Shown here: positions 8,951-16,814 of the stretch, piece by piece | Layout of the letters: every line of letters begins with the position of its first letter | How positions within the stretch are numbered: position 1 is the first letter of the stretch | Source: Oscillospiraceae bacterium | GTDB taxonomy: Bacteria; Bacillota; Clostridia; Oscillospirales; Ruminococcaceae | Reading direction: 5' to 3' | DNA: 64,000 bases | Assembly (NCBI GenBank): GCA_017550285.1 | Contig: JAFZPP010000038.1 | Location: forward strand, 25,662-89,661 | The notes under the pieces: model-generated | What the model saw: only the letters and a program-made list of their open reading frames with translations | Told to the model about the DNA's origin: nothing | Database searches by the model: none | Position numbers and translations under genes: made by a program

Positions 8951-9181
8951 ATGGTATTTGAGAAGCTCAAGGAAATCATCCTCGATCAGCTTGACGTGGA
9001 TGAGGACGAGATCACAATGGAAGCAGACTTCGTTGATGATCTTCAGGCGGATTCGCTCGACATCGCACTGCTGATGCGAACGATCTCCGAAGAATTCGAT
9101 ATCGCCGTTCAGGATGACGCAGTCGATAAGATCAGCACCGTCGGCGACGCAGTTGAATTTATCGAATCCTATATCAACTGA
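8951..9181 (+). CDS. acpP: Acyl carrier protein
   Basis: Cytosolic acyl carrier protein, 76 aa, the normal length. Ser35 in the ADSLD motif is the site where the phosphopantetheine arm is attached; the arm carries growing acyl chains during fatty acid synthesis. The four-helix pattern and high acidic content (DVDEDEI, FVDDLQ) are typical. The gene stands alone between its own promoter and a strong terminator, not in a fab operon as far as can be seen, so it may serve fatty acid synthesis in general or be a second copy. AGAGAGGAG lies just upstream of the ATG. Confidence 0.93.
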   Translation: MVFEKLKEIILDQLDVDEDEITMEADFVDDLQADSLDIALLMRTISEEFDIAVQDDAVDKISTVGDAVEFIESYIN

Positions 9182-9190
9182 TTTGAACAC

Positions 9191-9221
9191 AAAAACCGGA
9201 CTTGCAGAGAGTCCGGTTTTT
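9191..9221 (+). terminator. acpP terminator
   Basis: Near-perfect 12-bp stem AAAAACCGGACT with AGTCCGGTTTTT, then more T residues. Confidence 0.9.
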
Positions 9222-9298
9222 TTCTGTCTGATTCTCCTTTGCAGTCCGCCGGCGCACTGCGGTTCCGCATTTCATATTTTAGTTTCTCATCAGAAAAA

Positions 9299-9329
9299 AT
9301 CCGCCGCTCTCGCAATGAGAACGGCGGAT
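9299..9329 (-). terminator. rpsT terminator
   Basis: Stem ATCCGCCG/CGGCGGAT with an inner TCTC/GAGA pairing; minus-strand T run follows. Confidence 0.85.
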
Positions 9330-9354
9330 CGTTTCCTTGAAAGATCAGATAAGA

Positions 9355-9627
9355 TTATACTGCCTTGTTGAGGAGTCTCATGAGCTGAGACTTCTTTCTT
9401 GCAGCGTTGTTCTTGTGCAGAATGCCCTTTGCACATGCCTGATCGACGCGCTTGATCGCATAGCGGATCACGGTCTCGCGGTCCTTGCCGCCGACATATG
9501 CCTTCTTGAGTGCAGTCTTCAGCGCAGACTTGGTAGCCTTGTTGCGTGCTGCACGGATCTTGCTGGTCTTATCTCTCTTTTCAGGTGTCGGGCGCTTCTT
9601 CGGCGCGGTGTTTTTTGCTGCTGCCAT
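9355..9627 (-). CDS. rpsT: 30S ribosomal protein S20
   Basis: Small-subunit ribosomal protein S20, 90 aa, which binds 16S rRNA and helps early 30S assembly. It is Lys/Arg-rich with the family's helical pattern (KRDKTSKIRAARNKATKSALKTA; ends AARKKSQLMRLLNKAV). The ATG at 9627 has AAGGAG 8 bases upstream. It is a single-gene unit, as in many bacteria, with a roughly 150-base leader that carries two hairpins (see the separate entry). Confidence 0.96.
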   Translation of the reverse strand: MAAAKNTAPKKRPTPEKRDKTSKIRAARNKATKSALKTALKKAYVGGKDRETVIRYAIKRVDQACAKGILHKNNAARKKSQLMRLLNKAV

Positions 9628-9703
9628 AATTGGTACTCCTTTTCTTGTCTGCAAATATGCAGATGTTCAGAAATCTTCCGGAAAGCAGCATATACAGTCA
9701 TCA

Positions 9704-9750
9704 CAGAATGATTATGGCGGGATCATTCTGCCTGTGCGGGTGGGGACCGC
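9704..9750 (-). promoter_or_regulatory. Structured leader of rpsT
   Basis: Two hairpins in the transcribed leader: a 9-bp stem (9704-9712 with 9722-9730) and a GCGG/CCGC stem at about 9736-9750. S20 autoregulation is known in some bacteria; a leader element here is an inference. Confidence 0.4.
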
Positions 9751-9781
9751 TTACTTGTTACATGCTGCCAAACCAAATATT

Positions 9782-9810
9782 ATTATACCAGTTTCGCAGA
9801 TAAAATGCAA
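9782..9810 (-). promoter_or_regulatory. Promoter of rpsT
   Basis: Minus strand TTGCAT, 17-base spacer, TATAAT. Confidence 0.7.
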
Positions 9811-9877
9811 TATGGCAAAATGCGGAATTTTGCGCTTCTCACGCAGATTTTTTCAGCATCATGCACAGTTTCCGGTT

Positions 9878-10867
9878 TCATTCATCGCGCAGCGACTTTC
9901 CGCTGATGATTGTATCCCAGTCATTCTCCCACGAGATGCAATCTGTCGGCGGCATATCGGGATTCATCAGGTTGAATTCCGTATAGTAGATCAGAATAAA
10001 CTGCGCATCGCTGATATCGACGGAACCGTCTTTGTTGACATCGCAGGTATCCTTTTGCAGCGCGTTCAGCTTCGGTGCATTGCCCGCGAGCGTTTCCGCA
10101 TAGGCGAGCAGCACATTCTGTGCATCCTCAATGCTGATCATATCATCGCCGTTATAGTCGCCGCGGGCAGTCGGTTTCAGCGGGGCAAGTTCGACTTCCG
10201 CGCCCGTGACCGCAAACTGCCGGTTAAACTTTTTTGCGTATGCCTCGGCAGTCGAGCCTGCTGCGCCGAAAATCACGCCGTAATACTGATAGCTGCCGCC
10301 TTTTGTCGTTTCTATGAAAGTGTTGCAGATCGTATCGCTGCTCTGCGCAATCTCACAGTCCGGATTTTCGATTGTAATGCTCCGCAGATTGGTACAGCCG
10401 CTAAATGCCTTTTCGTCAATTTCCCTGACAGTCTCCGGAATGACAAGACTATACACTGCGGCTCCGCTGAATGCGCCGGCACCGATCTTTGTCACCGATT
10501 TCGGAAACTCTACAACAAGTTCGGGATCGGCAGAACGGTAATAAGGCGGGCTGCATGCACCGCCGCCGATGCTTGTGATACCCTCTTCTATCACAATCTT
10601 TTTCGGGCAGAACCATTGGCTGCTGTCAGTCATCTCATATAAATCTTCGCCGACATCCAGACAGACCGAACCATACATATCGCCGGTGCCGGAATAAGTC
10701 AGCGTATGCGTTCCGACATCATACTGCCATGTGATGTTTTCGCCCGCTTTGCCCTTCGTCGGATACGGCATCGCTGCCGCGGAAGCCGTCAGCGGCGCAG
10801 ACATTGCGGTCAGCGCGCCGGTCACGGCAAGGCAGGCTGCGCAAAGAATGTTTGTCAGCTTTTTCAT
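9878..10867 (-). CDS. Secreted LRR_5 protein with dockerin
   Basis: Exported protein of 329 aa; AAAGGGG precedes the ATG. Signal peptide about 1-31. Residues about 45-80 resemble the short N-terminal strand unit seen in BspA proteins (ITWQYDVGTHTLTYSGTGDM), then a few LRR_5 repeats (SIGGGA, KIGAGAFSG, EIDEKAFSGC) to about 190. A dockerin follows at about 235-300 (GDYNGDDMISIEDAQNVLL; CDVNKDGSVDISDAQFILIYY). The tail after the dockerin (about 300-329) is longer than in the sister genes. It has the same role inferred for the other dockerin proteins: a non-catalytic binding module attached to a scaffoldin. It lies 29 bases downstream of the stop... of no plus gene; the next minus gene ends at 10903. 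Confidence 0.86.
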   Translation of the reverse strand: MKKLTNILCAACLAVTGALTAMSAPLTASAAAMPYPTKGKAGENITWQYDVGTHTLTYSGTGDMYGSVCLDVGEDLYEMTDSSQWFCPKKIVIEEGITSIGGGACSPPYYRSADPELVVEFPKSVTKIGAGAFSGAAVYSLVIPETVREIDEKAFSGCTNLRSITIENPDCEIAQSSDTICNTFIETTKGGSYQYYGVIFGAAGSTAEAYAKKFNRQFAVTGAEVELAPLKPTARGDYNGDDMISIEDAQNVLLAYAETLAGNAPKLNALQKDTCDVNKDGSVDISDAQFILIYYTEFNLMNPDMPPTDCISWENDWDTIISGKSLRDE

Positions 10868-10902
10868 TGTCAGATACCCCTTTCGTCTTTTATGATATCA
10901 GC

Positions 10903-12474
10903 TCAGTTTTTCTTGCCGATGATCTTCTCCCAGCTTGTCGGATTGGCAGAAACGGAATTTTCGACATAATAGATCAGGATATACTGTGCGTCGGTGACAT
11001 CAATCACACCGTTGCCGTCAACGTCTGCGGCTTTTTTCTGTGCATCGGTCAGCTGCGGTTCATTGCCTGCAAGCGCTTCCGCATAGACATTGAGCACCTT
11101 CTGCGCATCCTCGATGCTGATCTCGCCGTCGCCGTCAAAATCGCCGAGGAGATTATCCTTCGCCGGATTCTGTGTGACCGTGGTCGTGACGGTCGTTTCT
11201 GTTGCAGAGGTCACTGTTGTCGTCTTGGCTGTGGTTGTCGTACTGCTTACAGTTACGGGGGCAGTGGTGGTTACAGCGGTCGTTGTTGCAGTGGTTGTGG
11301 TCTTTGCGGAGGTTGTTGCCGTTGTTGTGGTGGTGACTGCGGTGGTCTCGGAGCTCGTCTGCACCGGCGCAGAACCGATTGCCTCAAACGTGATATTCTT
11401 CTCCGTCGCAAATTTCTCTGTCGTAGAGCCGCTCAGACCGATGAGCTTCGCATCCTTCGGGAAGGATGTATAGGACGGGTATTTGCAGTCCGGATTCATC
11501 ACTGTAACAGACTTTAGTTTATTACCGGTGTGCAGTCCGTTTTTCAGAATCTCGGTAACTGTCTCCGGCAGTACAACACTTGTAATGCCCGAGTCATAGA
11601 AGGCTCTGTCGCCGATCCTTGTCACATTTGCCGGAACCGTAATATCGCCCGTGCATTTTGAAGCATTAACCAGTGTACCGTTCACAACAACAAACGGGTT
11701 TTCTGCCTGTTTGTTGCTCAGCCACTTTGTGCCATTCATGCAAAAGGAATCAAACACCTCAACGCTCTCAGGGAACGTGATCTCAGCCAGATTCACGGCA
11801 TCCCGAAATGCAACGTAACCGATTGTCTTGACTCCGTCCGGAATCACATACGAGGTTTCGGTCTTTGAAGCCGGATATTTGAGCAATTCGCTCTTATCCT
11901 TCGTGAACAGCACGCCGTCCGCAGCACAATAATACGGATTATCCGCATCAACCGTGACCGATTCCAGACCGCCGCAATAGCCGATTGCACCTCTGCCGAT
12001 GCTCGTGACATTCTTTGAGAAGGAAATCGTTTTCAGCGCATCGCAGAAGTTGAACGCACTGTCCCCAATTTTTTTCACAGATTCCGGAATGGTGATCTCC
12101 GAGAGATGCGAGCAGCTTTCAAATGCACTGCTGCCGATTGTCTCCACACCCTCGGGCAGAGAAACCGAAGTCAGCTTCGACATGCCGTTGAATGCACCGT
12201 TGCCGATAACCGTAATACCCTTTTCAATGACGACTTTTTGGACGGTTTCCTTCTGCTGTACCCACGGATAGTCAGAATACGTCTCTGTCATTTCTCCCGT
12301 ACCGGAGACCGTCAGCGTGCCGTCATCGTCGAGCTTCCATGTCTGACCGCCTTTCAGCGTGCCGCTCTTGGGCAGCTCTTCCTCAGCGTATACTGCAACA
12401 GGTGCGGGCATCGCCGCAGCCGAGCCGGTAAATGCAAGGCAGGCTGCGCACATCAGGTTCATCATTTTCTTCAT
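10903..12474 (-). CDS. Large secreted LRR_5 protein with Thr-rich linker and dockerin
   Basis: Exported protein of 523 aa. The ATG at 12474 is chosen because AAAGGAG lies 9 bases upstream; a TTG at 12480 would be too close. Signal peptide about 1-31. A strand unit (GQTWKLDDDGTLTVSGTGEM) precedes about eight LRR_5 repeats to about residue 365 (VIGNGAFNGM, TIGSSAFESC, KIGDSAFNFC, TIGYVAF, RIGDRAFYDS). A Thr/Ala/Val-rich linker of about 75 residues (roughly 372-448) leads to a type I dockerin (GDFDGDGEISIEDAQKVLN; ADVDGNGVIDVTDAQYILIYY) and a PTSW tail. The linker is typical of cell-surface and cellulosomal proteins and is probably glycosylated. It and the 9878 gene lie head to tail 35 bases apart. 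Confidence 0.9.
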   Translation of the reverse strand: MKKMMNLMCAACLAFTGSAAAMPAPVAVYAEEELPKSGTLKGGQTWKLDDDGTLTVSGTGEMTETYSDYPWVQQKETVQKVVIEKGITVIGNGAFNGMSKLTSVSLPEGVETIGSSAFESCSHLSEITIPESVKKIGDSAFNFCDALKTISFSKNVTSIGRGAIGYCGGLESVTVDADNPYYCAADGVLFTKDKSELLKYPASKTETSYVIPDGVKTIGYVAFRDAVNLAEITFPESVEVFDSFCMNGTKWLSNKQAENPFVVVNGTLVNASKCTGDITVPANVTRIGDRAFYDSGITSVVLPETVTEILKNGLHTGNKLKSVTVMNPDCKYPSYTSFPKDAKLIGLSGSTTEKFATEKNITFEAIGSAPVQTSSETTAVTTTTTATTSAKTTTTATTTAVTTTAPVTVSSTTTTAKTTTVTSATETTVTTTVTQNPAKDNLLGDFDGDGEISIEDAQKVLNVYAEALAGNEPQLTDAQKKAADVDGNGVIDVTDAQYILIYYVENSVSANPTSWEKIIGKKN

Positions 12475-12525
12475 CGTCAAAAACTCCTTTCGTGGTCGCG
12501 CATAATCCGCGCCGTATTGTACATC

Positions 12526-12554
12526 ATTATAACAGAAGAAAAACTGCTTGTCAA
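12526..12554 (-). promoter_or_regulatory. Promoter of large LRR-dockerin gene
   Basis: Minus strand TTGACA, 17-base spacer, TATAAT; it overlaps the upstream region of gpr, which runs the other way. Confidence 0.8.
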
Positions 12555-12572
12555 TAGAATGAGGTGAGAATA

Positions 12573-13421
12573 ATGCAGGTCAGAACCGATCTGGCGCTCG
12601 AACGTGCCGCCGGCTCCCCTTCGCAGGAGGGCATTCTGCTGCGCCGCCGCGGAACGGCATTCCGCATCACGGAGATTGAAATTGATTCCGACGAGCACGG
12701 CGCCGCAATCGGCAGACCGAAGGGGCGCTATCTGACGCTCGAAGCCATGCATCTGCATCATGCATCGCCGCAGATGAAGCAGCAGATCACGGAGCTTGCA
12801 GAGGAGCTGCGCCGCTTCATCCCCGAAGGCGCTGCGCTCGTTGCAGGGCTCGGCAATGCCGATATCACACCGGATGCACTCGGTCCGATGACGGCAGGGC
12901 GCATTCTCGCTACGCGGCATCTGCGGCAGGAGCTTGCCGAAAACGATCCGGATACGGATTTTCTGCGTTCCCTGCGTCCGGTCAGCGTCCTTGCAAACGG
13001 CGTCCTCGGGCAGACCGGCATCGAAACTGCGGAGCTGATTGCCGCACTGCGCGACCGCATTAAGCCGCAGTGCATCCTCGCCGTGGATGCGCTCGCCTGC
13101 TCCGATCTGCACCGGCTCGGCTCAACCGTCCAGATTTCGGATGCAGGCATCTCCCCCGGAAGCGGCGTGAAGAACAGCCGCGCCGAGCTCAGTGCCAAAA
13201 CGCTCGGCGTGCCGGTGATTGCGGTCGGCATCCCGACGGTTGTCGATCTGCATACGGTTGTGCGGCAGGCAGGTGCAGAGCCGCCGCAGGCGCTGCCGAA
13301 TCTCATGGTCACGCCGCGCGATATCGACCGGCTGCTGCATCACGCGGCGCGGCTGCTCGCCCTCAGCATCAATCTTGCGCTGCATCCGCAGCTCTCCTAC
13401 GAGGACGCAGAGGCATTATAG
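12573..13421 (+). CDS. gpr: Spore germination protease GPR
   Basis: Protease that degrades small acid-soluble spore proteins during germination; made as an inactive zymogen in the forespore. 282 aa. The N-terminus RTDLALERA is the family hallmark near the autocleavage region. VAGLGNADITPDALGPMTA and ISPGSGVKNSRAELSAKTLGVPVIAVGIPTVVDL are the characteristic M63/A25 core segments. The ATG at 12573 follows AGGTGAG; a GTG at 12564 is inside that ribosome site. It is divergent from the large dockerin gene and followed 29 bases later by the yetF-like gene. This is strong evidence that the organism forms endospores. Confidence 0.95.
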   Translation: MQVRTDLALERAAGSPSQEGILLRRRGTAFRITEIEIDSDEHGAAIGRPKGRYLTLEAMHLHHASPQMKQQITELAEELRRFIPEGAALVAGLGNADITPDALGPMTAGRILATRHLRQELAENDPDTDFLRSLRPVSVLANGVLGQTGIETAELIAALRDRIKPQCILAVDALACSDLHRLGSTVQISDAGISPGSGVKNSRAELSAKTLGVPVIAVGIPTVVDLHTVVRQAGAEPPQALPNLMVTPRDIDRLLHHAARLLALSINLALHPQLSYEDAEAL

Positions 13422-13450
13422 GACATCGCACAGGAAGAAAGGGATGAAAT

Positions 13451-14128
13451 ATGTTTGTCAGTTTTCTGCGTGTATTGATCTTATATCCGATTGTCGTATT
13501 CGGTGTACGGCTCATGGGCAAGCGCCAGATCGGCGAATTGCAGCCTGCCGAGCTCGTGATTACGATTCTGATTTCCAATATTGCGACGCTTCCGCTCGAG
13601 GATCAGAATTTACCGCTGCTCATGGGCATCACACCGATGCTGCTGCTCATCTGCTTTGAGGTGCTGCTCGCGCGGCTCGGGCTCAGAAGCAGACGCATCC
13701 GGCATCTGCTTGCGGGCGGTCCGCAGGTGATTATCCGCGGCGGAAAAATCGACCGGCGCATGATGACCGAACTGCGCTTCACGCTCGACGATCTCATGAC
13801 CGCCCTGCGCAGCAACGGCGTATTTGATCTGCGCGATGTGCAGTTTGCCGTCGTCGAGACAAACGGGACGGTCTCTGTCTGCCAGAAGGCAAATGCAAAG
13901 CCGCTCACGCCCGATGACCTGCATCTGCATCCGGCGCAGAGCGACCCGCCGGAGGTGCTCATCGCCGACGGGAGCATCAGTGAAGAGGGACTCAAAGCGC
14001 TCGGCAGCTCCGAGCAGACTTTGCTGCATGAGCTGAAACGGAAGCATCTGACGCCGGAACAGGTCTTTCTGCTGACGGCGGACCGCAGCGGCATCTGTAC
14101 GCTCATCCGGAAGGAGGATTCTATATGA
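13451..14128 (+). CDS. YetF/DUF421 family membrane protein
   Basis: Integral membrane protein of 225 aa. Residues about 1-75 carry three hydrophobic segments with GKRQIGELQPAELVITILISNIAT, the DUF421 signature. The cytosolic part (about 85-220) contains GGPQVIIRGGKI and a YetF C-terminal-type domain. Members of this family are common in spore formers (YetF, YrbG; the SpoVA-2mob product is related) and affect spore-membrane properties, but the activity is not known. The stop overlaps the next start (ATGA at 14125-14128). The position after gpr would fit a forespore function, which is an inference. Confidence 0.88.
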   Translation: MFVSFLRVLILYPIVVFGVRLMGKRQIGELQPAELVITILISNIATLPLEDQNLPLLMGITPMLLLICFEVLLARLGLRSRRIRHLLAGGPQVIIRGGKIDRRMMTELRFTLDDLMTALRSNGVFDLRDVQFAVVETNGTVSVCQKANAKPLTPDDLHLHPAQSDPPEVLIADGSISEEGLKALGSSEQTLLHELKRKHLTPEQVFLLTADRSGICTLIRKEDSI

Positions 14129-14478
14129 AAAATCTGCGTGTATGGATCGCGGCAGGGCTGCTCTGCGCGATTGTGCTGCTGTCATGCTTTTCTGCGGCAG
14201 CGGTCCGGAAAAGCTGCACCCTGCTGATTGCACAGACCGAAGCCGTCCTCACAGCGGACGATCCGGCGGCGGCAATCGAAGCACTGACAGAAGAATGGCA
14301 CAGGCAGAGCGTTCTGCTGCATCTGTTCGTGCCGAATCAGCCGCTGACCGAACTGAATACCGCGATTCTGCGGCTGGATGCGCTCTATGCCGTGCAGAGC
14401 GATGCACTTCCGGCAGAACTGCACGGCATCGCGGCAGCGCTCAAATGGATTCGCGGCAGGGAGCTGACGGCGTTCTGA
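14125..14478 (+). CDS. DUF4363-type membrane-anchored protein
   Basis: Protein of 117 aa with one N-terminal hydrophobic segment (about 6-26) and a helical remainder facing outward. DUF4363 proteins are often found next to DUF421 genes in clostridia, and here the reading frames overlap by 4 bases, so the two products are probably made together. The helical segment has regularly spaced Leu and Glu (AIEALTEEWHRQSVLLHLFV). Function unknown; assignment rests on length, topology and pairing. Confidence 0.6.
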   Translation: MKNLRVWIAAGLLCAIVLLSCFSAAAVRKSCTLLIAQTEAVLTADDPAAAIEALTEEWHRQSVLLHLFVPNQPLTELNTAILRLDALYAVQSDALPAELHGIAAALKWIRGRELTAF

Positions 14479-14509
14479 CCTGTCTGCGGCGTGTTTTTTA
14501 TGATATCCC

Positions 14510-14538
14510 TTGCATAATTCGCATTTTTGTGGTATACT
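14510..14538 (+). promoter_or_regulatory. Promoter of darA-holB operon
   Basis: TTGCAT, 17-base spacer, TATACT; start codon of darA 80 bases downstream. Confidence 0.65.
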
Positions 14539-14618
14539 GATTATGGGTTAGCCTGTGCAGAGCGCGCAGGCGCCCGCAAATGCGACAATGCGATAGCAGA
14601 ATTGAGGTTGATACATAG

Positions 14619-14948
14619 ATGAAACTGATCTTTGCGATTGTAAACGGCGACGACAGCGCAGCAGTATCCAAAGCGCTCGGCAAAAACGGCTTCCGCGCAA
14701 CGAAGCTCGCCTCTTCCGGCAGCTTTCTCAGCTCAGGCAACACGACATTTCTGATCTGCGTGGAGGAATCCGAAGTGGATACCGTAATCAATATTGTACA
14801 GCAGAAATGTCACCACAGAAAGCAGTTTGTTCCCTCGGCACCGACCTACGGTCCGGCAACCGGAGAGCTCCCCGCAATGCCGCTGGAGGTTCCCGTCGGC
14901 GGCGCGACTGTCTTTGTCACCAATATCGAGCGGTTTGAAAAGCTGTGA
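14619..14948 (+). CDS. darA: PII-like cyclic-di-AMP receptor DarA (DUF970)
   Basis: Cytosolic PII-like trimer of 109 aa that binds cyclic-di-AMP. The family motifs are present: KLIFAIVNGDDS at the start, KNGFRATKLASSGSFLSSGNTTFLICVEE (ligand-contacting loop with the two SSG/SGNT elements) and GGATVFVTNIERFEKL at the end. The gene order darA-holB-ricT matches Bacillus yaaQ-yaaR-holB-yaaT except that yaaR is absent and a YhfC-type gene sits before ricT. The stop overlaps the holB start (GTGA). Presence implies that cyclic-di-AMP signalling operates in this organism. Confidence 0.93.
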   Translation: MKLIFAIVNGDDSAAVSKALGKNGFRATKLASSGSFLSSGNTTFLICVEESEVDTVINIVQQKCHHRKQFVPSAPTYGPATGELPAMPLEVPVGGATVFVTNIERFEKL

Positions 14949-15931
14949 GCACGCCCGAACTGCCGGTCATCGCCGGAAATGAGCAGCTCCGCGCCGATTT
15001 GCAGCTCATGCGCCGGCAGAATCATCTGCCGCATGCACTGCTGCTGCACGGCGAACGCGGCTGCGGCAAAAAAACGCTCGCAAAATGGTTCTCGATGCTC
15101 GTGCTCTGCGAGGATGCGGAACATGCGCCCTGCGGCGGCTGCAAAAACTGCCGTCTGGTCAGCGAAAATGCGCATCCCGATGTCATGACGGCGGAGCATT
15201 CCGGCAAGCGCATGGGCTTTTCCGTGGAGACGGTCCGTGCCGTCCGGAGAGAGGCAGGGATTCTGCCGAACAACGGCGATATGCGGATTTTTCTCTTTAC
15301 CGATGCCGACGGCATGAGCATTCAGGCGCAGAACGCGCTGCTCAAATCGGTTGAAGAGCCGCCTGCACATGCATGCTTTGTCTTCACGGTTGAGACAATC
15401 GGCACACTGCTCCCGACGCTGCTCTCCCGTATGACGGCAAAGGCGGTCTTTCCGGTTTCCGAGAGCGAATGCGTCACGGCGCTGACGCGGCTTTCATATT
15501 CCGCCGAGGAGATTCAGTCGGCGGTATCGCGCTTCGGCGGCAATATCGGGAAATGCATCGGCTATCTCAGCGATGAGATGCAGCGGCAGGCTGCCGAAAC
15601 GGCTGCCGGTCTGACGGCGGCGCTCGCGCAGGTCAATGAATATGAGCTGCTCCGGCTGCTGACGGCTGCCGCAGCGGACAAGGACCTGCTGCGAAGGACG
15701 CTCGAACTGTTTGATATGCAGATTCGGGATGCGGCGGTGCATTCACTGGAGGGTGAATTCCGGCTCATGGGCTGTGACCGCAGCGCATCCGAGGCACTGG
15801 CAGGCAGACTGTCTCCGCGGCGTGCCATGCGGATGCACGGTGCGATTGCAGAAGCATTCGCCGATCTGGAAAGCAATGTCGGTGCGGCGCTGACCGTCAC
15901 GGCACTCTGTGCGGCGCTCTGCGAAGCGTAA
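14945..15931 (+). CDS. holB: DNA polymerase III subunit delta'
   Basis: Clamp-loader subunit of the replicative polymerase, 328 aa. GTG start overlapping the darA stop. The AAA+ P-loop is GERGCGKKT at 36-44. A four-Cys zinc module lies at Cys55, Cys63, Cys66 and Cys69. Walker B-type IFLFTDADGMSIQAQNALLKSVEEPP (about 117-142) is the family hallmark. The sensor SRC motif reads SRM here (LLSRMTAKAVF), so the Cys is replaced by Met; the subunit may thus be less conserved at that point. It is in the conserved darA-holB-ricT neighbourhood. Confidence 0.93.
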   Translation: MSTPELPVIAGNEQLRADLQLMRRQNHLPHALLLHGERGCGKKTLAKWFSMLVLCEDAEHAPCGGCKNCRLVSENAHPDVMTAEHSGKRMGFSVETVRAVRREAGILPNNGDMRIFLFTDADGMSIQAQNALLKSVEEPPAHACFVFTVETIGTLLPTLLSRMTAKAVFPVSESECVTALTRLSYSAEEIQSAVSRFGGNIGKCIGYLSDEMQRQAAETAAGLTAALAQVNEYELLRLLTAAAADKDLLRRTLELFDMQIRDAAVHSLEGEFRLMGCDRSASEALAGRLSPRRAMRMHGAIAEAFADLESNVGAALTVTALCAALCEA

Positions 15932-15962
15932 ACGCAACGGGAAAGGAATCGCAACGGAACAT

Positions 15963-16769
15963 ATGCAGGATATGATCTTTTCAGACGGGGCAATGCTCGG
16001 ATACGGCATCACGGCGGCTGTATATCTGCTGCTGCCGTGTGTGGCGCTGATACAGATGCTCCGGCACAATGCCGCACGCATCTATCCCGTAATTGTCGGA
16101 GCGATTGTCCGGTTTGTTTCTGTCCGTCTGTGCGATCTGACGGTTTCCGTGCTGCTTCTGCGTGTATCCTTTGCACTGAAAACAGTCTATGCAGCAGAAT
16201 GTGTTGCATATTTTGAAGAACCCGGACGCTGGCTTGCGATGAAATGTCCGCTCACGGATATCCGAAAACCCGGCGACGCAGTCTGTTACGGCATCGGACA
16301 TGCCGGCGCGGAATGCCTGAACCGCGCGCTCAGCGTCTTGCAGACAATCCGGCTCGGACAAACGCTGAACCGCAGCGGCGTTCAGGCATTTCTTGCAGAT
16401 CAGACACCTGAGAAGGCTGCGGAAACCTTGAAAATGCTGCATTATTATGCAGACGGCTCGCTGTTTTCCGGCATGCTGGGCGCGTGCTGCGCAGTCACAA
16501 ATTTCGGCGTACATCTTGCGCTTTCCCTGCTGATTTTCCGGAAAATCCGTGAATACCGTGTCAAAAGAAGGTGGCTGCTGCTTGCAATTCTGCTGCATCT
16601 TCTGCTGAATGCAGTCACATGGCTTGCATCATTCAGCGGCAGAGCATGGGTTGTCAGTCTCACAGGAATTGCAGCCGGTATCGGTATCATTGCACTGATC
16701 GTGCGGATCATTGACGGCAGATCGCTGATAGATGCAATCCGGTATCCGCTTGCAGATGATACGGAATAA
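15963..16769 (+). CDS. YhfC-family glutamic-type intramembrane protease
   Basis: Polytopic membrane protein of 268 aa (ATG at 15963; the frame is open upstream into holB, and the ribosome site is weak). It has about seven hydrophobic segments. The motifs match the YhfC/CPBP-like intramembrane protease group: EEPGR at 85-89 (catalytic-type Glu and Arg), YGIGHAGAE at 109-117 (His and Glu), and HLLLN at 212-216 (His/Asn). In that group these residues are believed to cut membrane peptides or prenylated substrates. The gene is inserted in the otherwise conserved holB-ricT order and probably co-transcribed. Substrate unknown. Confidence 0.72.
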   Translation: MQDMIFSDGAMLGYGITAAVYLLLPCVALIQMLRHNAARIYPVIVGAIVRFVSVRLCDLTVSVLLLRVSFALKTVYAAECVAYFEEPGRWLAMKCPLTDIRKPGDAVCYGIGHAGAECLNRALSVLQTIRLGQTLNRSGVQAFLADQTPEKAAETLKMLHYYADGSLFSGMLGACCAVTNFGVHLALSLLIFRKIREYRVKRRWLLLAILLHLLLNAVTWLASFSGRAWVVSLTGIAAGIGIIALIVRIIDGRSLIDAIRYPLADDTE

Positions 16770-16814
16770 ATCCCTCAAAAGGGCTTGAATAATAAGATTT
16801 GGTGGTTAGTTAGA

